From DATHTC01 sp050262775 (GTDB lineage Bacteria > Actinomycetota > Thermoleophilia > Gaiellales > Gaiellaceae): a stretch of 46,378 bases of DNA. A program made the translations under genes and the position numbers. The stretch lies in NCBI GenBank assembly GCA_050262775.1, contig JBLNEO010000167.1:1-46378 (forward strand), given 5' to 3'. A model generated the notes under the pieces. That model ran no database searches. It worked only from the letters and a program-made list of their open reading frames with translations, and was not told the origin of the DNA. Below are positions 31,304 through 40,427 of this stretch, in pieces. The first letter of the stretch is position 1. Every line of letters starts with the position of its first letter.

Positions 31304-32761
31304 ATGGTCGGCGAGACGATTGCGGGTCGGTACGAGCTCGAGGAGCTCGCGGGCACGGGCGGGATGTCGTCCGTGTACCGCGCGCGGGACACGCTGCTGG
31401 AGCGGAACGTCGCCCTGAAGCTCCTGCACGACTACCACGGCGCCGACGCCGACTCGATCGAGCGCTTCCGGCGCGAGGCGCGCGCGGTCGCGCAGCTCTC
31501 GCACCCGAACATCGTCACCGTCATCGACCGCGGGGAGGACGGGGGGCGGCAGTTCATCGTCTTCGAGTACGTCGCCGGGGAGAACCTGAAGGAGCTCGTC
31601 GAGCGGGAGGGCGCACAGCCGGTGCGGCGGGCGCTCGAGCTCGCGATCGAGGTGGGCGAGGGGCTGGCGTGCGCCCACCAGAACGGCGTCGTGCACCGTG
31701 ACGTCAAGCCGCAGAACGTGCTCCTGAACGGCGAGGGGACGGCGAAGGTGACCGACTTCGGGATCGCCCGCTCGCTCGACGTCGAGCGCGGCTTCACGCA
31801 GACGGGGACCGTGCTCGGGACCTCGAACTACATCGCCCCCGAGCAGGCGAGCGGCCGTCCCGTGGACGAGCGCACCGACGTCTACTCGCTCGGCGTCCTG
31901 CTGTTCGAGCTGCTCACGGGGCAGGTGCCGTTCCCCGGGGAGAACTTCGTGGCGGTGGCGATGCGGCACGTGCACGAGGACCCGCCGTCCGTGCTCGAGC
32001 TGCGCCCGGACGTGCCGCTCCGCGTCGCGGCGCTCGTGGAGCGCGCGCTCCGCAAGGCGCCCGACGACCGGTTCCCGACCATGCGGGCGATGATCGACGA
32101 GCTGCGGGCGTGCCTCGCGGAGCTGGCCGCGCCGGACGAGGACCGGACGATGATCGTGCCGGCGCGCGCGGTGCGGGAGTCGCGGCGGCGGCCGGCGCGC
32201 AGGGGCGGCGGCCGCCGCCGGCGGGCCTGGTGGCCGGTGCTGCTGCTCGTCCTCGCGCTCGCGGCGGCGGCCGGCGTCGCGGCCTGGGCGCTCGCCGACG
32301 GGCGCGGGATCGGCGGCGAGCAGGATGGGGCGGGCGCCTCCGGCGGCGCGCCGGTGCAGGTGACGGCCGTCGCCTCGTACGACCCCGACGGCGACGGACG
32401 GGAGCATCCCGAGGCCGTGCCGGCGGCGACCGACGGCGATCCGTCGTCGTACTGGACGACGGAGCGGTACGAGTCGTTCTCGCAGACGAAGCCGGGCGTG
32501 GGGCTCGTGCTCGACGTCGGCGACGCGCACCCTGCCCAGCTCGTGGTGCGGTCGTCCACCCCCGGGTTCACGGCCGAGATTCGCTCCGGCGGCTCGGCGG
32601 AGGGCCCGTTCGACACGGTGGTCTCGCCCGCGAAGACCGTCGGGGCCCGCACGGTGTTCCCGGTCGGCGACGGCGCCGGGCGCTACCTCGTGCTCTGGAT
32701 CACGCAGCTCCCCGACGGCGTCGCGCGCGTCGAGGAGATCACCGCGACCGCGGCCCCGTAG
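31304..32761 (+). CDS. membrane Ser/Thr protein kinase with discoidin-like extracellular domain
   Basis: 485 residues. The Hanks-type kinase domain spans about 1-270: glycine loop GTGGMSSVY, VALKLL (Lys), HRDVKPQNVLL catalytic loop and VTDFGIARS. An Arg-rich juxtamembrane segment leads to one helix (WWPVLLLVLALAAAAGVAAWAL). The outside part has no PASTA domain; it is a ~135-residue beta-sandwich (ATDGDPSSYWTTERY ... LVLDVGDAHPAQLVV) resembling F5/8-type or NPCBM carbohydrate-binding modules. The kinase probably senses a surface ligand. Its 3' end overlaps the convergent hemerythrin gene by 23 bases. Confidence 0.92.
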   Translation: MVGETIAGRYELEELAGTGGMSSVYRARDTLLERNVALKLLHDYHGADADSIERFRREARAVAQLSHPNIVTVIDRGEDGGRQFIVFEYVAGENLKELVEREGAQPVRRALELAIEVGEGLACAHQNGVVHRDVKPQNVLLNGEGTAKVTDFGIARSLDVERGFTQTGTVLGTSNYIAPEQASGRPVDERTDVYSLGVLLFELLTGQVPFPGENFVAVAMRHVHEDPPSVLELRPDVPLRVAALVERALRKAPDDRFPTMRAMIDELRACLAELAAPDEDRTMIVPARAVRESRRRPARRGGGRRRRAWWPVLLLVLALAAAAGVAAWALADGRGIGGEQDGAGASGGAPVQVTAVASYDPDGDGREHPEAVPAATDGDPSSYWTTERYESFSQTKPGVGLVLDVGDAHPAQLVVRSSTPGFTAEIRSGGSAEGPFDTVVSPAKTVGARTVFPVGDGAGRYLVLWITQLPDGVARVEEITATAAP

Positions 32762-33176
32762 GCGGGGGAGCGCCGCCCTCGAGCTCGGCGGCGGCGACGC
32801 GCTCGATGAGGGGGAAGAGCTCGCGCTCCTCGCGCCGCACGTGCGCGTCGAGCAGCTCGCCGAGCTCGCGCATCGCGGCGCGCACGTCGGACGCACGCTC
32901 GAGCCGCGCCGCGAGCGCATGCAGCCGCAGGTGGTCGAGGAGGACCTCGACGAGCACGGGGCGCGCCTCCTCGGAGTCGACGACGAGCGGGAAGAGGGTC
33001 TCCTCCTCCTCGCGGAAGTGCGGCACGGTGGCCGTGGCGAAGAACTCGGCGAAGGCGGCCGCCGCCGGCCCGGGGTCGGCCTCGGGGTCGTCGGCCGCGC
33101 GACGCAGGCGACGCGCCTCGACGAGCGCATGGTGGTGGTCGTGCGACAGGGGGACGAGTGCAGGGTGGCGCGTCAT
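32739..33176 (-). CDS. hemerythrin HHE-domain protein
   Basis: 145 residues. The di-iron four-helix bundle ligands are visible: HDHHHAL at 12-18, HFREEEE at 53-59, DHLRLH (81-86) and HVRREERELF (112-121). Such proteins bind oxygen, NO or handle iron. The ATG lies 2 bases after the ddl stop (TGACGATG), so it is the last gene of the division operon; the functional link to cell-wall genes is unclear. The C-terminal tail is Pro/Arg-rich. Confidence 0.88.
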   Translation of the reverse strand: MTRHPALVPLSHDHHHALVEARRLRRAADDPEADPGPAAAAFAEFFATATVPHFREEEETLFPLVVDSEEARPVLVEVLLDHLRLHALAARLERASDVRAAMRELGELLDAHVRREERELFPLIERVAAAELEGGAPPPTGPRSR

Positions 33177-33178
33177 CG

Positions 33179-34213
33179 TCAGTACTCGAGGCTGCGGCGG
33201 CGCTCGTGGCGTTCGAGGGCCAGCTCGACGAGGCGGTCGAGGAGCTCGGCGTACGGGATCCCCGACGCCTCGAAGAGGCGGGCGTAGACGCTCGTCGACG
33301 TGAAGCCCGGGATCGTGTTGATCTCGTTCACGACGACGCCGCCGTCGGGCGTGGCGAAGAAGTCGACGCGCGCCATCCCCTCGCACTCCGTCGCGACGAA
33401 CGCCTCCACGGCGATCTCCTGCACCCGCGCCGCGACCTCGTCCGGGATCCGTGCGGGGACGACGATGTCCGACCCCTCCGCCTCGTACTTCGCGTCGTAG
33501 TCGTACCACTCGGCGTGCGGGACGATCTCGCCGACGACCGACGCGATGGGCGCGGGGCGCTGGTTTCCGAGCACGCCGCACTCGACCTCCGTCCCCGCGA
33601 CGAACTCCTCGACGAGCACCTTCTCGTCGTGCCGCCGTGCGAGCTCGACCGCCGGCCCCAGCTCGGACTCGTCGTGCACCTTCGAGATCCCGACCGAGGA
33701 GCCGAGGCGCGCGGGCTTCACGAACACCGGGTAGCCGAACGGGTTCTCGACGGGGTCGCCGAGACGGAGCGCCCGGTGGCGGGCGACGGCGATCCCGCGG
33801 TCGCGCAGGACCGCCTTGAACAGATCCTTGTCCATGCACAGCGCGGACGCCGCGACGCCGGCGCCGACGTAGGGGACGCCGGCGAGCTCGAGGAGCCCCT
33901 GCACCGTGCCGTCCTCGCCGAACGGGCCGTGCAGGACGGGGAGCACGACGTCGACGTCCGTCAGCGCCTGCGCCACCGGCGGGTCGGCGAGCGGCACGGG
34001 CAGCCGGTCGCCGCCGCCCGCCTCGAGCGTCGGCGGCTCCGTCCCGGCCGCGAGCGCCCACGAGCCGTCGCGTCCGATCTCGATCGTCACGACCTCGTAC
34101 CGCGCGGGATCGAGCTCCGCGACCACGGAGCGGGCGGAGGCGAGGGAGATCGCATGCTCGCTGGAGCGGCCGCCCATGAGCACGGCGACGCGGACGCGGC
34201 GGGCGTCGGTCAC
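33179..34213 (-). CDS. ddl: D-alanine--D-alanine ligase
   Basis: 344 residues, ATP-grasp. Features in order: VLMGGRSSEHAISLASA, VLPVLHGPFGEDGTVQGLLE, YVGAGVAASALCMDKDLFK, FVKPARLGSSVGISKV, EGMARVDFFATPDGGVVVNEINTIPGFT. It joins two D-alanines for peptidoglycan precursors in the cytoplasm. GTG 34213 overlaps the pknB stop (GTGA), so it is co-translated with the PASTA kinase, an unusual linkage that ties precursor supply to the division-control operon. Confidence 0.96.
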   Translation of the reverse strand: MTDARRVRVAVLMGGRSSEHAISLASARSVVAELDPARYEVVTIEIGRDGSWALAAGTEPPTLEAGGGDRLPVPLADPPVAQALTDVDVVLPVLHGPFGEDGTVQGLLELAGVPYVGAGVAASALCMDKDLFKAVLRDRGIAVARHRALRLGDPVENPFGYPVFVKPARLGSSVGISKVHDESELGPAVELARRHDEKVLVEEFVAGTEVECGVLGNQRPAPIASVVGEIVPHAEWYDYDAKYEAEGSDIVVPARIPDEVAARVQEIAVEAFVATECEGMARVDFFATPDGGVVVNEINTIPGFTSTSVYARLFEASGIPYAELLDRLVELALERHERRRSLEY

Positions 34214-36141
34214 TGGGGCTGCGGCAGCTCGGTCGGCTCGACGTAGCGGCCGACCACGATCGTCACCGTCGCCCCCGGCTCGGCCTGCGCCCCGCCGACG
34301 GGGTCCTGCGAGAGGACGACCCCGTCGAGCGACGGGTCGGTCGTGTCCTCCTGCGCCACCTTCGCCTTGAAGCCCGAGTCGCGCAGCGTCGCCACCGCCG
34401 TGTCGCGGTCGAGGCTCGTCACGTCGGGCACGGCCGCGGTCGTCGGCCCCTTCGAGACGGTGAGCGTGATCGTCGCGCCCTTCGGCGCCGTCGCGCCGCC
34501 CGCGGGCGACTGGTCGATCACGGTTCCCGCCGGCTGGTTCGAGTCGGCGTCCTTCCGCGCGACGGCGAACCCGGCGGACTGCAGCGAGGCCGCCGCCGAC
34601 TCGTACGGCTGTCCGAGCACGGACGGGACCCCGATCGGCTTCGGCCCGACGGAGACGTTGATGCGGACGGTCGTCCCCTCCTCGACCACGTCGCCGGGCT
34701 TCGGGTCCTGCGCGATCACGGTGTTCTCCGGCTTGTCGGAGTTCACCTCGACCACCTTCGGCTTCAGCTTCGCGTCCGTCAGCGCCCCCACCGCGTCGTC
34801 GCGCGAGCGCCCGCGCACGTCCGGCACCTCCGTCGTCGGTGGGCCGGTCGAGACGTGGAGGGTGACGACGTCGGTGTCCTTCGAGATCCGCTTGCCGGCC
34901 TCCGGGTCCTGGTCGATCACGTAGCCCTGCGGCTGCTCGGTGCTCGGCTCCTTCACGATCTCGTACTGGATCCCGCGCTCGTCGAGCTGCTGCGTCGCGA
35001 GCACCTGGCGGATGCCCTCCACGTTCGGGACCGCGATCGGCTTCGTGTCGGCGAGCTGGTCCTGGATCTGCTGGTAGACGACGAAGCCGACGGCCACGGT
35101 CGCGATCAGCAGCAGGATGGGCAGGAGCCACGGCCAGATGGGGCGACGGCGCGGCTCCTCCTCGTAGTCGTAGTAGACCGGCGGCTGGGCGCCGTAGCCC
35201 CCGTCGGTCCGCTGCACGCGCGTCGGCGCGCCGGAGATCATCGTCGGCATCGCGCTCGGCGCCGCGATCACGGCGGTCGCCGCCTCGGTGGTGCGGCTGC
35301 TGACGCCGAGGCCGCGCTGGATGCGCTCGAGGTCGGCGTCCATCTCCTCCGCGCTCGCGTACCGCTCGTCGGGGTCCTTCGCGAGCGCGCGCATGACGAC
35401 GAGGTCGAGCTCGTGCGGGACGCCTTCCCGCACCTCGGACGGCGGCGGCGGCGTCGTCGAGAGGTGCTTCATCGCGATCTCGACCGGCGAGTCGCCCGTG
35501 AACGGCACCGAGCCGGTCAGCAGCTCGTACAGCACGATGCCGAGCGAGTAGAGGTCGGAACGGGCATCGACGGGCTCGCCCCGCGCCTGCTCGGGGGAGA
35601 GGTACTGCGCCGTGCCGACGATCGACCCCGCCTCGGTCATCTGGCTCGCGCCGCCGCGCGCGATCCCGAAGTCCGTCACCTTCACGCGCCCGTCGCGGTC
35701 GACCACGATGTTGTGGGGCTTGATGTCGCGGTGGACGATTCCGTGACGGTGCGAGTAGGCGAGCGCGGCGAGGATCTGGCGCGTGTACTCGACGACGATC
35801 CGCGGCGGCGCGGGCCCCCGGGCGACGATCAGCTCCTTCAGGTTGCGCCCGTCGAGGAGCTCCATCGCGATGTAGTACGTCCCCTCGGCCTCGCCGCGGT
35901 CGTAGATCGCGACGACGTTCGGGTGCGAGAGCGAGGCGGCGCTCTGCGCCTCGCGGCGGAAGCGCTCGATGAACTGGTCGTCCCGCGCGTGCCGCTCGTT
36001 GAGGATCTTGATCGCGACCCGGCGGCCGAGCACCTCGTCCTCGGCGAGATACACGTCGGCCATGCCGCCGCTCCCGATCCGCTTCAGGATCCGGTAGCGG
36101 CCGTCGAAGAGGGTGTCGATCAGGGTGTCGGTCGTCGCCAT
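34210..36141 (-). CDS. pknB: PASTA-domain Ser/Thr kinase PknB
   Basis: 643 residues. Kinase domain about 1-275: GSGGMADVYLAED, VAIKIL, HRDIKPHNIVV, VTDFGIARG and TAQYLSPEQARG. One membrane helix near residues 335-360 (PWLLPILLLIATVAVGFVVY) is followed by four PASTA repeats beginning VPNVEG, VPDVRG, VPSVLG and VPDVTS. PASTA domains bind muropeptides or lipid II and the kinase controls growth and division. The ATG is 25 bases after the pbpA stop, with TACGCT (36158-36153, minus strand) between them as a possible internal -10. Confidence 0.97.
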   Translation of the reverse strand: MATTDTLIDTLFDGRYRILKRIGSGGMADVYLAEDEVLGRRVAIKILNERHARDDQFIERFRREAQSAASLSHPNVVAIYDRGEAEGTYYIAMELLDGRNLKELIVARGPAPPRIVVEYTRQILAALAYSHRHGIVHRDIKPHNIVVDRDGRVKVTDFGIARGGASQMTEAGSIVGTAQYLSPEQARGEPVDARSDLYSLGIVLYELLTGSVPFTGDSPVEIAMKHLSTTPPPPSEVREGVPHELDLVVMRALAKDPDERYASAEEMDADLERIQRGLGVSSRTTEAATAVIAAPSAMPTMISGAPTRVQRTDGGYGAQPPVYYDYEEEPRRRPIWPWLLPILLLIATVAVGFVVYQQIQDQLADTKPIAVPNVEGIRQVLATQQLDERGIQYEIVKEPSTEQPQGYVIDQDPEAGKRISKDTDVVTLHVSTGPPTTEVPDVRGRSRDDAVGALTDAKLKPKVVEVNSDKPENTVIAQDPKPGDVVEEGTTVRINVSVGPKPIGVPSVLGQPYESAAASLQSAGFAVARKDADSNQPAGTVIDQSPAGGATAPKGATITLTVSKGPTTAAVPDVTSLDRDTAVATLRDSGFKAKVAQEDTTDPSLDGVVLSQDPVGGAQAEPGATVTIVVGRYVEPTELPQPQ

Positions 36142-36166
36142 CCCGTCCCCACAGCGTAGGGATCTC

Positions 36167-37654
36167 CTAGTTCGACGGCGACCCGAGCAGCGCCTGCAAG
36201 ACCTGTCGCGCGATCGGAGCCGCCGTTGCCCCGCCCGTGCTCCGCTGCCGCTCGACGAACACGGCGACGGCGACCTTCGGGTCGTCGGCGGGCGCGAAGC
36301 AGATGAACGAGACGGTGTTGACCCGTTGCTGGCCGGATTCGGCCGTGCCCGTCTTGCCGGCGACCTCGACCCCGGGGAGCTGCGCGGCCGTCGACGTGCC
36401 GGCGCGGACGGCCGCCTTCATCCCCTCCGTCACCGCGTCGGCGGTCGCCTTCGACACGACCTGACGGATCTTCTTCGGCTTCGTCGTCCGGATCGTCGTG
36501 CCGTCGGGCGCCACGATCGTGTCGACGACGTGCGGCTCCATCAACGCGCCGTCGTTGCCGATCGTCGCGGCGACCATCGCCATCTGCATCGGCGTCACGA
36601 GCAGGCGCTCCTGGCCGAACGCGAACCGCCCCGGGTCGACCTGGCTGTCGTCCTCCGGCTCGAAGAGCGCTCCCCGCTGGTACAGCCCGCTCGGGGCGCG
36701 CTCGTTGTCGGGCGTCTCGAGCGGGGGACGCTCGTAGAAGCCGAACCGCTTCGCGTACTCGACGAGCGTGCCGGCGCCGAGCTCCTTGCCGAGGTTGCAG
36801 AAGACCGAGTTGATCGAGTTCTGGATCGCCTGCTGGAGGGTGACGGTGCCGTAGCCCGACGGCGTGCCCTGGTCGGAGTAGTTGAAGACGCGCTTCCCGT
36901 ACTCCTCGCAGTAGCCCGGATCCTGGAAGGTGGAGTCGAGGCGGAAGCGCCCGCTGTCGATCGCGGCCGACGCCGTCACGACCTTGAAGGTGGAGCCGGG
37001 CTGGTACAGGCCGTCGGTGGCGCGGACGAGGAGCGGCGCAGCGGGGCGACACTCGGCGCCGGGCGCACGCTGGGCGCGCGCGAAGTCCTTCTCGATCAGG
37101 TTCGGGTCGTAGGTCGGCGTCTGCGCGTGGACGAGCACGCGCCCCGTCTTGGGCTCGAGCGCGACGACCGCGCCGCACCGCCTCCCGAGCGCCGCGAGCG
37201 CCACCCGCTGCGCGCGGAGGTTGAGCGACAGTCGGAGCGAGTTGCCGTGCACCGTGCCGCCCTTCAGCCGGTCGACCGCCGTGTCGAGCACCGTCGCGAG
37301 ATTCGCGTTCGAGCCCGTCAGGTAGGCGTTCATCGACCGCTCGAGCCCCGCACGCGACCGCGCCTGCGTCGAGTAGCCGACGACGTGCGCGGTCAGGGGT
37401 CCCTGCGGGTACTCGCGGAAGTAGAACGTGCTGCCCTTCACCTTCCGCTGCAGGTTCGTCGCGAGCGGGACGCGGCCGCGCTCGTTGACGATGTCGCCGC
37501 GGTCGATCCGGAACTGCGCGACGCGCGCGATCGCGTTGTCCTGGCGGTCCTGCAGCGACGGCGCCGCCCACGCCTGCCAGTACGTCGTCGCGACGATCAG
37601 CGAGGCGATGAGGACGACGCCGGCGACGGCGAGGCGCGTGATCTGGCGGTTCAC
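36167..37654 (-). CDS. pbpA: penicillin-binding protein PbpA (class B transpeptidase)
   Basis: 495 residues. One N-terminal helix (ITRLAVAGVVLIASLIVATTY), a dimerisation segment with RGDIVNERG, then the transpeptidase: active-site serine in YQPGSTFKVV (SxxK), SIN (NSINSV) and KTGT (GKTGTAES). It cross-links peptidoglycan on the outer face of the membrane with the partner SEDS protein encoded just upstream. The GTG overlaps the ftsW/rodA stop (GTGA). Confidence 0.96.
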   Translation of the reverse strand: MNRQITRLAVAGVVLIASLIVATTYWQAWAAPSLQDRQDNAIARVAQFRIDRGDIVNERGRVPLATNLQRKVKGSTFYFREYPQGPLTAHVVGYSTQARSRAGLERSMNAYLTGSNANLATVLDTAVDRLKGGTVHGNSLRLSLNLRAQRVALAALGRRCGAVVALEPKTGRVLVHAQTPTYDPNLIEKDFARAQRAPGAECRPAAPLLVRATDGLYQPGSTFKVVTASAAIDSGRFRLDSTFQDPGYCEEYGKRVFNYSDQGTPSGYGTVTLQQAIQNSINSVFCNLGKELGAGTLVEYAKRFGFYERPPLETPDNERAPSGLYQRGALFEPEDDSQVDPGRFAFGQERLLVTPMQMAMVAATIGNDGALMEPHVVDTIVAPDGTTIRTTKPKKIRQVVSKATADAVTEGMKAAVRAGTSTAAQLPGVEVAGKTGTAESGQQRVNTVSFICFAPADDPKVAVAVFVERQRSTGGATAAPIARQVLQALLGSPSN

Positions 37655-38919
37655 GCGCGGCTCCGGAGCGCGTTCGCCCGGTTCGAGACGAGCAGGAGGC
37701 CGGCGAGGAGGACGAAGTTCGCGACCACGCTCGACCCGCCGTACGAGACGAACGGCAGCGTGATCCCCGTCAGCGGCATCAGCCGCACGATCCCGCCGAT
37801 GATGATGAACGTCTGGACGGCGAAGCCGAACGTGAGGCCGGCGGCGAGGAGCTTCGAGAAGCCGTCGGAGGCGAGCAGCGCCGTCCGGAAGCCGCGCACG
37901 ATGAAGAGCATGTAGAGCAGCAGCAGCGCGGAGGCGCCGATCAGCCCCAGCTCCTGCGCGATCGCGGCGTAGATGAAGTCGGTGTTCAGCTCGGGGATGA
38001 GCTGCGCGCCGCCCGGCGAGGTGAACGTCCCCTGGCCGAGCCCGGCGCCGCCGAAGCCGCCCTTCGCGATCGAGTAGATCGACTGGATCACCTGGTAGCC
38101 GCGGCCCTGCGCATCCGCCCACGGGTCGAGCCAGATCGAGACGCGGTCACCGACGCGCGGCACCACCCGGTACGCAGCGGCGGCGCCCGCCACGAACAGC
38201 GCGAGGCCGGCGGCGGCGAACAGCGCGCGCGCCGTCGCGACGTAGAGCATCCCCAGGAAGATCCCGAAATAGAGGAGCGCGGAGCCGAGGTCGTTCGTCT
38301 GCACGAGCACGGCCATCGCCGCGCCCCAGATCACGAGCAGCGGCCCGAAGTCCTTGATCCGTCCCTCGGCGAGCACCTCGCGCTTCTCCCGCAGGTACCC
38401 GGCGAGGAAGACGATCAGGAAGAGCTTCGCGAGCTCGCCCGGCTGGAACTGGAGCGGTCCCAGGGCGACCCACAGCCGTGCGCCGTTGACGCTGCGGCCG
38501 ATCACCGGGAGCGCCGGGAGGATCAGCAGCACGACGGCCGCGAGGCCGAAGAGGTACTTGTACGACTCGAGGATGCGGTAGTCGCGGCGCAGCGCGAGCA
38601 GCGTCCCGGCGAACGCCGCGACGCCGACGACGACCCAGAGCCCCTGCCGGAACGCGTCCGTCGGCTCGAGGCGGTAGATCTCGGTCAGCCCGATCGCCGT
38701 GAGGAGCGCCGCGATCGGGAGCAGGTACGGGTCGGCGTACGGCACGGCGAAGCGGGCGACGGCGTGCGCCAGCAGGTAGAGCGCGACGAAGAACGCCGCG
38801 TACGAGAGCGACGCCGTCGAGATCTCGGCCTGGCGCGCGATGTACACGCTCGCGAAGCCGGTCCCGGTGAGGATCCCGACGACGACGAGGTTGAGCAGCT
38901 CGCGGTTCCGCAGCGACAT
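37651..38919 (-). CDS. rodA: SEDS glycosyltransferase FtsW/RodA
   Basis: 422 residues with about ten to twelve membrane helices. SEDS signatures: LQFQPGELAKLFLIVFLAGYL, the YQVIQSIYSIAKGGFGGAGLGQG loop region, and FVSYGGSSVVANF near the C-terminus. SEDS proteins polymerise lipid II. Position between the PP2C phosphatase and pbpA matches rodA in actinobacteria; FtsW cannot be excluded. The ATG is 9 bases after the phosphatase stop. Confidence 0.95.
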   Translation of the reverse strand: MSLRNRELLNLVVVGILTGTGFASVYIARQAEISTASLSYAAFFVALYLLAHAVARFAVPYADPYLLPIAALLTAIGLTEIYRLEPTDAFRQGLWVVVGVAAFAGTLLALRRDYRILESYKYLFGLAAVVLLILPALPVIGRSVNGARLWVALGPLQFQPGELAKLFLIVFLAGYLREKREVLAEGRIKDFGPLLVIWGAAMAVLVQTNDLGSALLYFGIFLGMLYVATARALFAAAGLALFVAGAAAAYRVVPRVGDRVSIWLDPWADAQGRGYQVIQSIYSIAKGGFGGAGLGQGTFTSPGGAQLIPELNTDFIYAAIAQELGLIGASALLLLYMLFIVRGFRTALLASDGFSKLLAAGLTFGFAVQTFIIIGGIVRLMPLTGITLPFVSYGGSSVVANFVLLAGLLLVSNRANALRSRA

Positions 38920-38928
38920 GCCGACGCT

Positions 38929-39915
38929 CTAGCGGAGCAGCCCCCAGACGGCGAGCACGGCAATCGCCGCGAGCACGAGGAGCACGAGGAGCGTCGCGAG
39001 CACGCGTTTCGCCGTCTCGTCCTGCCGGCTCCGGCGCCTCGGAGCCGCCGCCGCGACCGCCTTGACCTCCTCGACCGAGAACACCTGGGTGTCGACGGCC
39101 GGGACCCGGTCGAGCTCGTCGAGCGTGTCCTCCTCGTCCTTCTCGGGCGCCGTCGCCGCCTCCGCCGCCGGCAGGACGGCCGTGTCGTCGGCCGCGGCCG
39201 CCCCGTGCTCGGCGATCTCGAAGAAGACGACGGTGATGTTGTCCTCGCCGCCGGCCCGGTTCGCGAGCCGCACGAGCTCGGCCGCGGCGCCGTCGAGGTC
39301 GCCGCGCCGCTGCTCGACCGCCGCGAGGATCGCCTCGTCGCCGATCATCGAGGTGAGCCCGTCGGAGCAGAGGAGGAAGACGTCGCCGGGGCGGGCGTCC
39401 ACCGTGAAGGTGTCGACGTCGACGTCCGGGTCGCTGCCGAGCGCGCGCGTGATCACCGATCGCTGCGGGTGCGCCTCCGCCTCCTCCGGCGAGAGCTTGC
39501 CGCTGCGCATCAGCTCCGCGACGAGCGAGTGGTCGTCGGTCAGCTGCTCGACCTCGCCGTCGCGGATCAGGTACGCGCGGGAGTCGCCGACATGGCCGAT
39601 CGCGACGGTGCCGTTCTCGACCAGCGCGACGGTCATCGTCGTCCCCATCCCGGACGTGGCCGCATGCTCGCCCTGGTGGTGGTAGACCCGCCGGTTGGCC
39701 TCCTGGATGATCTCGGCCACGCGCTCCTCGCCGCCGACCGCAGGGTCGTGCTCGGCCAGCGCCTCGACCGCGAGGCGGGACGCGACCTCGCCGGCCTGCG
39801 CGCCGCCCATGCCGTCGGCGACGGCGAAGAGCGGCGGGCGGACGACGAACGAGTCCTCGTTGCGGCGGCGCTTGCGGCCGGTGTCGGAGCGGCTGGCGTG
39901 GCGTCCGAGCGTCAT
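38929..39915 (-). CDS. pstP: PP2C-type Ser/Thr phosphatase PstP
   Basis: 328 residues. PPM metal motifs: SDTGRKRRRNEDSFVV, VADGMGGAQAGEVAS, LLCSDGLTSMI and GGEDNITVVFF. A linker rich in Ala/Asp/Glu leads to a C-terminal helix (VLATLLVLLVLAAIAVLAVWGL) that anchors it with the catalytic domain inside. It would dephosphorylate PknB-type kinase substrates. The ATG overlaps the fhaB stop (ATGA). Confidence 0.96.
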   Translation of the reverse strand: MTLGRHASRSDTGRKRRRNEDSFVVRPPLFAVADGMGGAQAGEVASRLAVEALAEHDPAVGGEERVAEIIQEANRRVYHHQGEHAATSGMGTTMTVALVENGTVAIGHVGDSRAYLIRDGEVEQLTDDHSLVAELMRSGKLSPEEAEAHPQRSVITRALGSDPDVDVDTFTVDARPGDVFLLCSDGLTSMIGDEAILAAVEQRRGDLDGAAAELVRLANRAGGEDNITVVFFEIAEHGAAAADDTAVLPAAEAATAPEKDEEDTLDELDRVPAVDTQVFSVEEVKAVAAAAPRRRSRQDETAKRVLATLLVLLVLAAIAVLAVWGLLR

Positions 39916-40427
39916 GCCGCCTCCTCGTACCGCAGCTCGGTCTCCCCGACACGCACCACGTCGCCCGGCGCCAGCCGGTGCGGCGCCTCGATGCGCGTCC
40001 CGTTCACGAACGTGCCGTTCGTCGAGCCGTCGTCCTCCACCCAGACGTCGGCGCCGCGCGGCTCGATGCGCGCGTGCTGGGCCGAGGCGTACCCGTCCCC
40101 GCGGAGCTCGAGGTCGTTGTCGCCCGAGCGCCCGATCGTGAGCGGCGCCGAGTCGAGCGGGAACCGGTCGCCCGCGCGCAGGACGGGGCTCCGCACGACG
40201 ACGATCGCACCCGCGCCCGCCCGCCGGCCGAGGCCGAGCGCCGATGCCTGCCCCGGCGCGAGCACGATCGACTCGTTCGCGGCCGACGTGCCGCGGGCGC
40301 CGCTCGTCGTCAGCTCGCGGCTCGCGGTGCGGACGATGCGCCAGATGAACAGGTAGAGCAGGACGAGGAACGCGACCTTGAGGATCAGCAGCAGCTCGTC
40401 GACGGAGATCGAGTCGGCGAGCGTCAT
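39912..40427 (-). CDS. fhaB: FHA-domain membrane protein FhaB (FipA-like)
   Basis: 171 residues. An N-terminal membrane helix (LLLILKVAFLVLLYLFIWRI) is followed by a linker and a C-terminal FHA domain: LTIGRSGDNDLEL, ASAQHARI, VEDDGSTNGTFVNG. The GRS, SxxH and NGT residues that bind phosphothreonine are intact. It recruits phosphoproteins to the division machinery. Overlaps both neighbours by ATGA. Confidence 0.95.
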   Translation of the reverse strand: MTLADSISVDELLLILKVAFLVLLYLFIWRIVRTASRELTTSGARGTSAANESIVLAPGQASALGLGRRAGAGAIVVVRSPVLRAGDRFPLDSAPLTIGRSGDNDLELRGDGYASAQHARIEPRGADVWVEDDGSTNGTFVNGTRIEAPHRLAPGDVVRVGETELRYEEAA

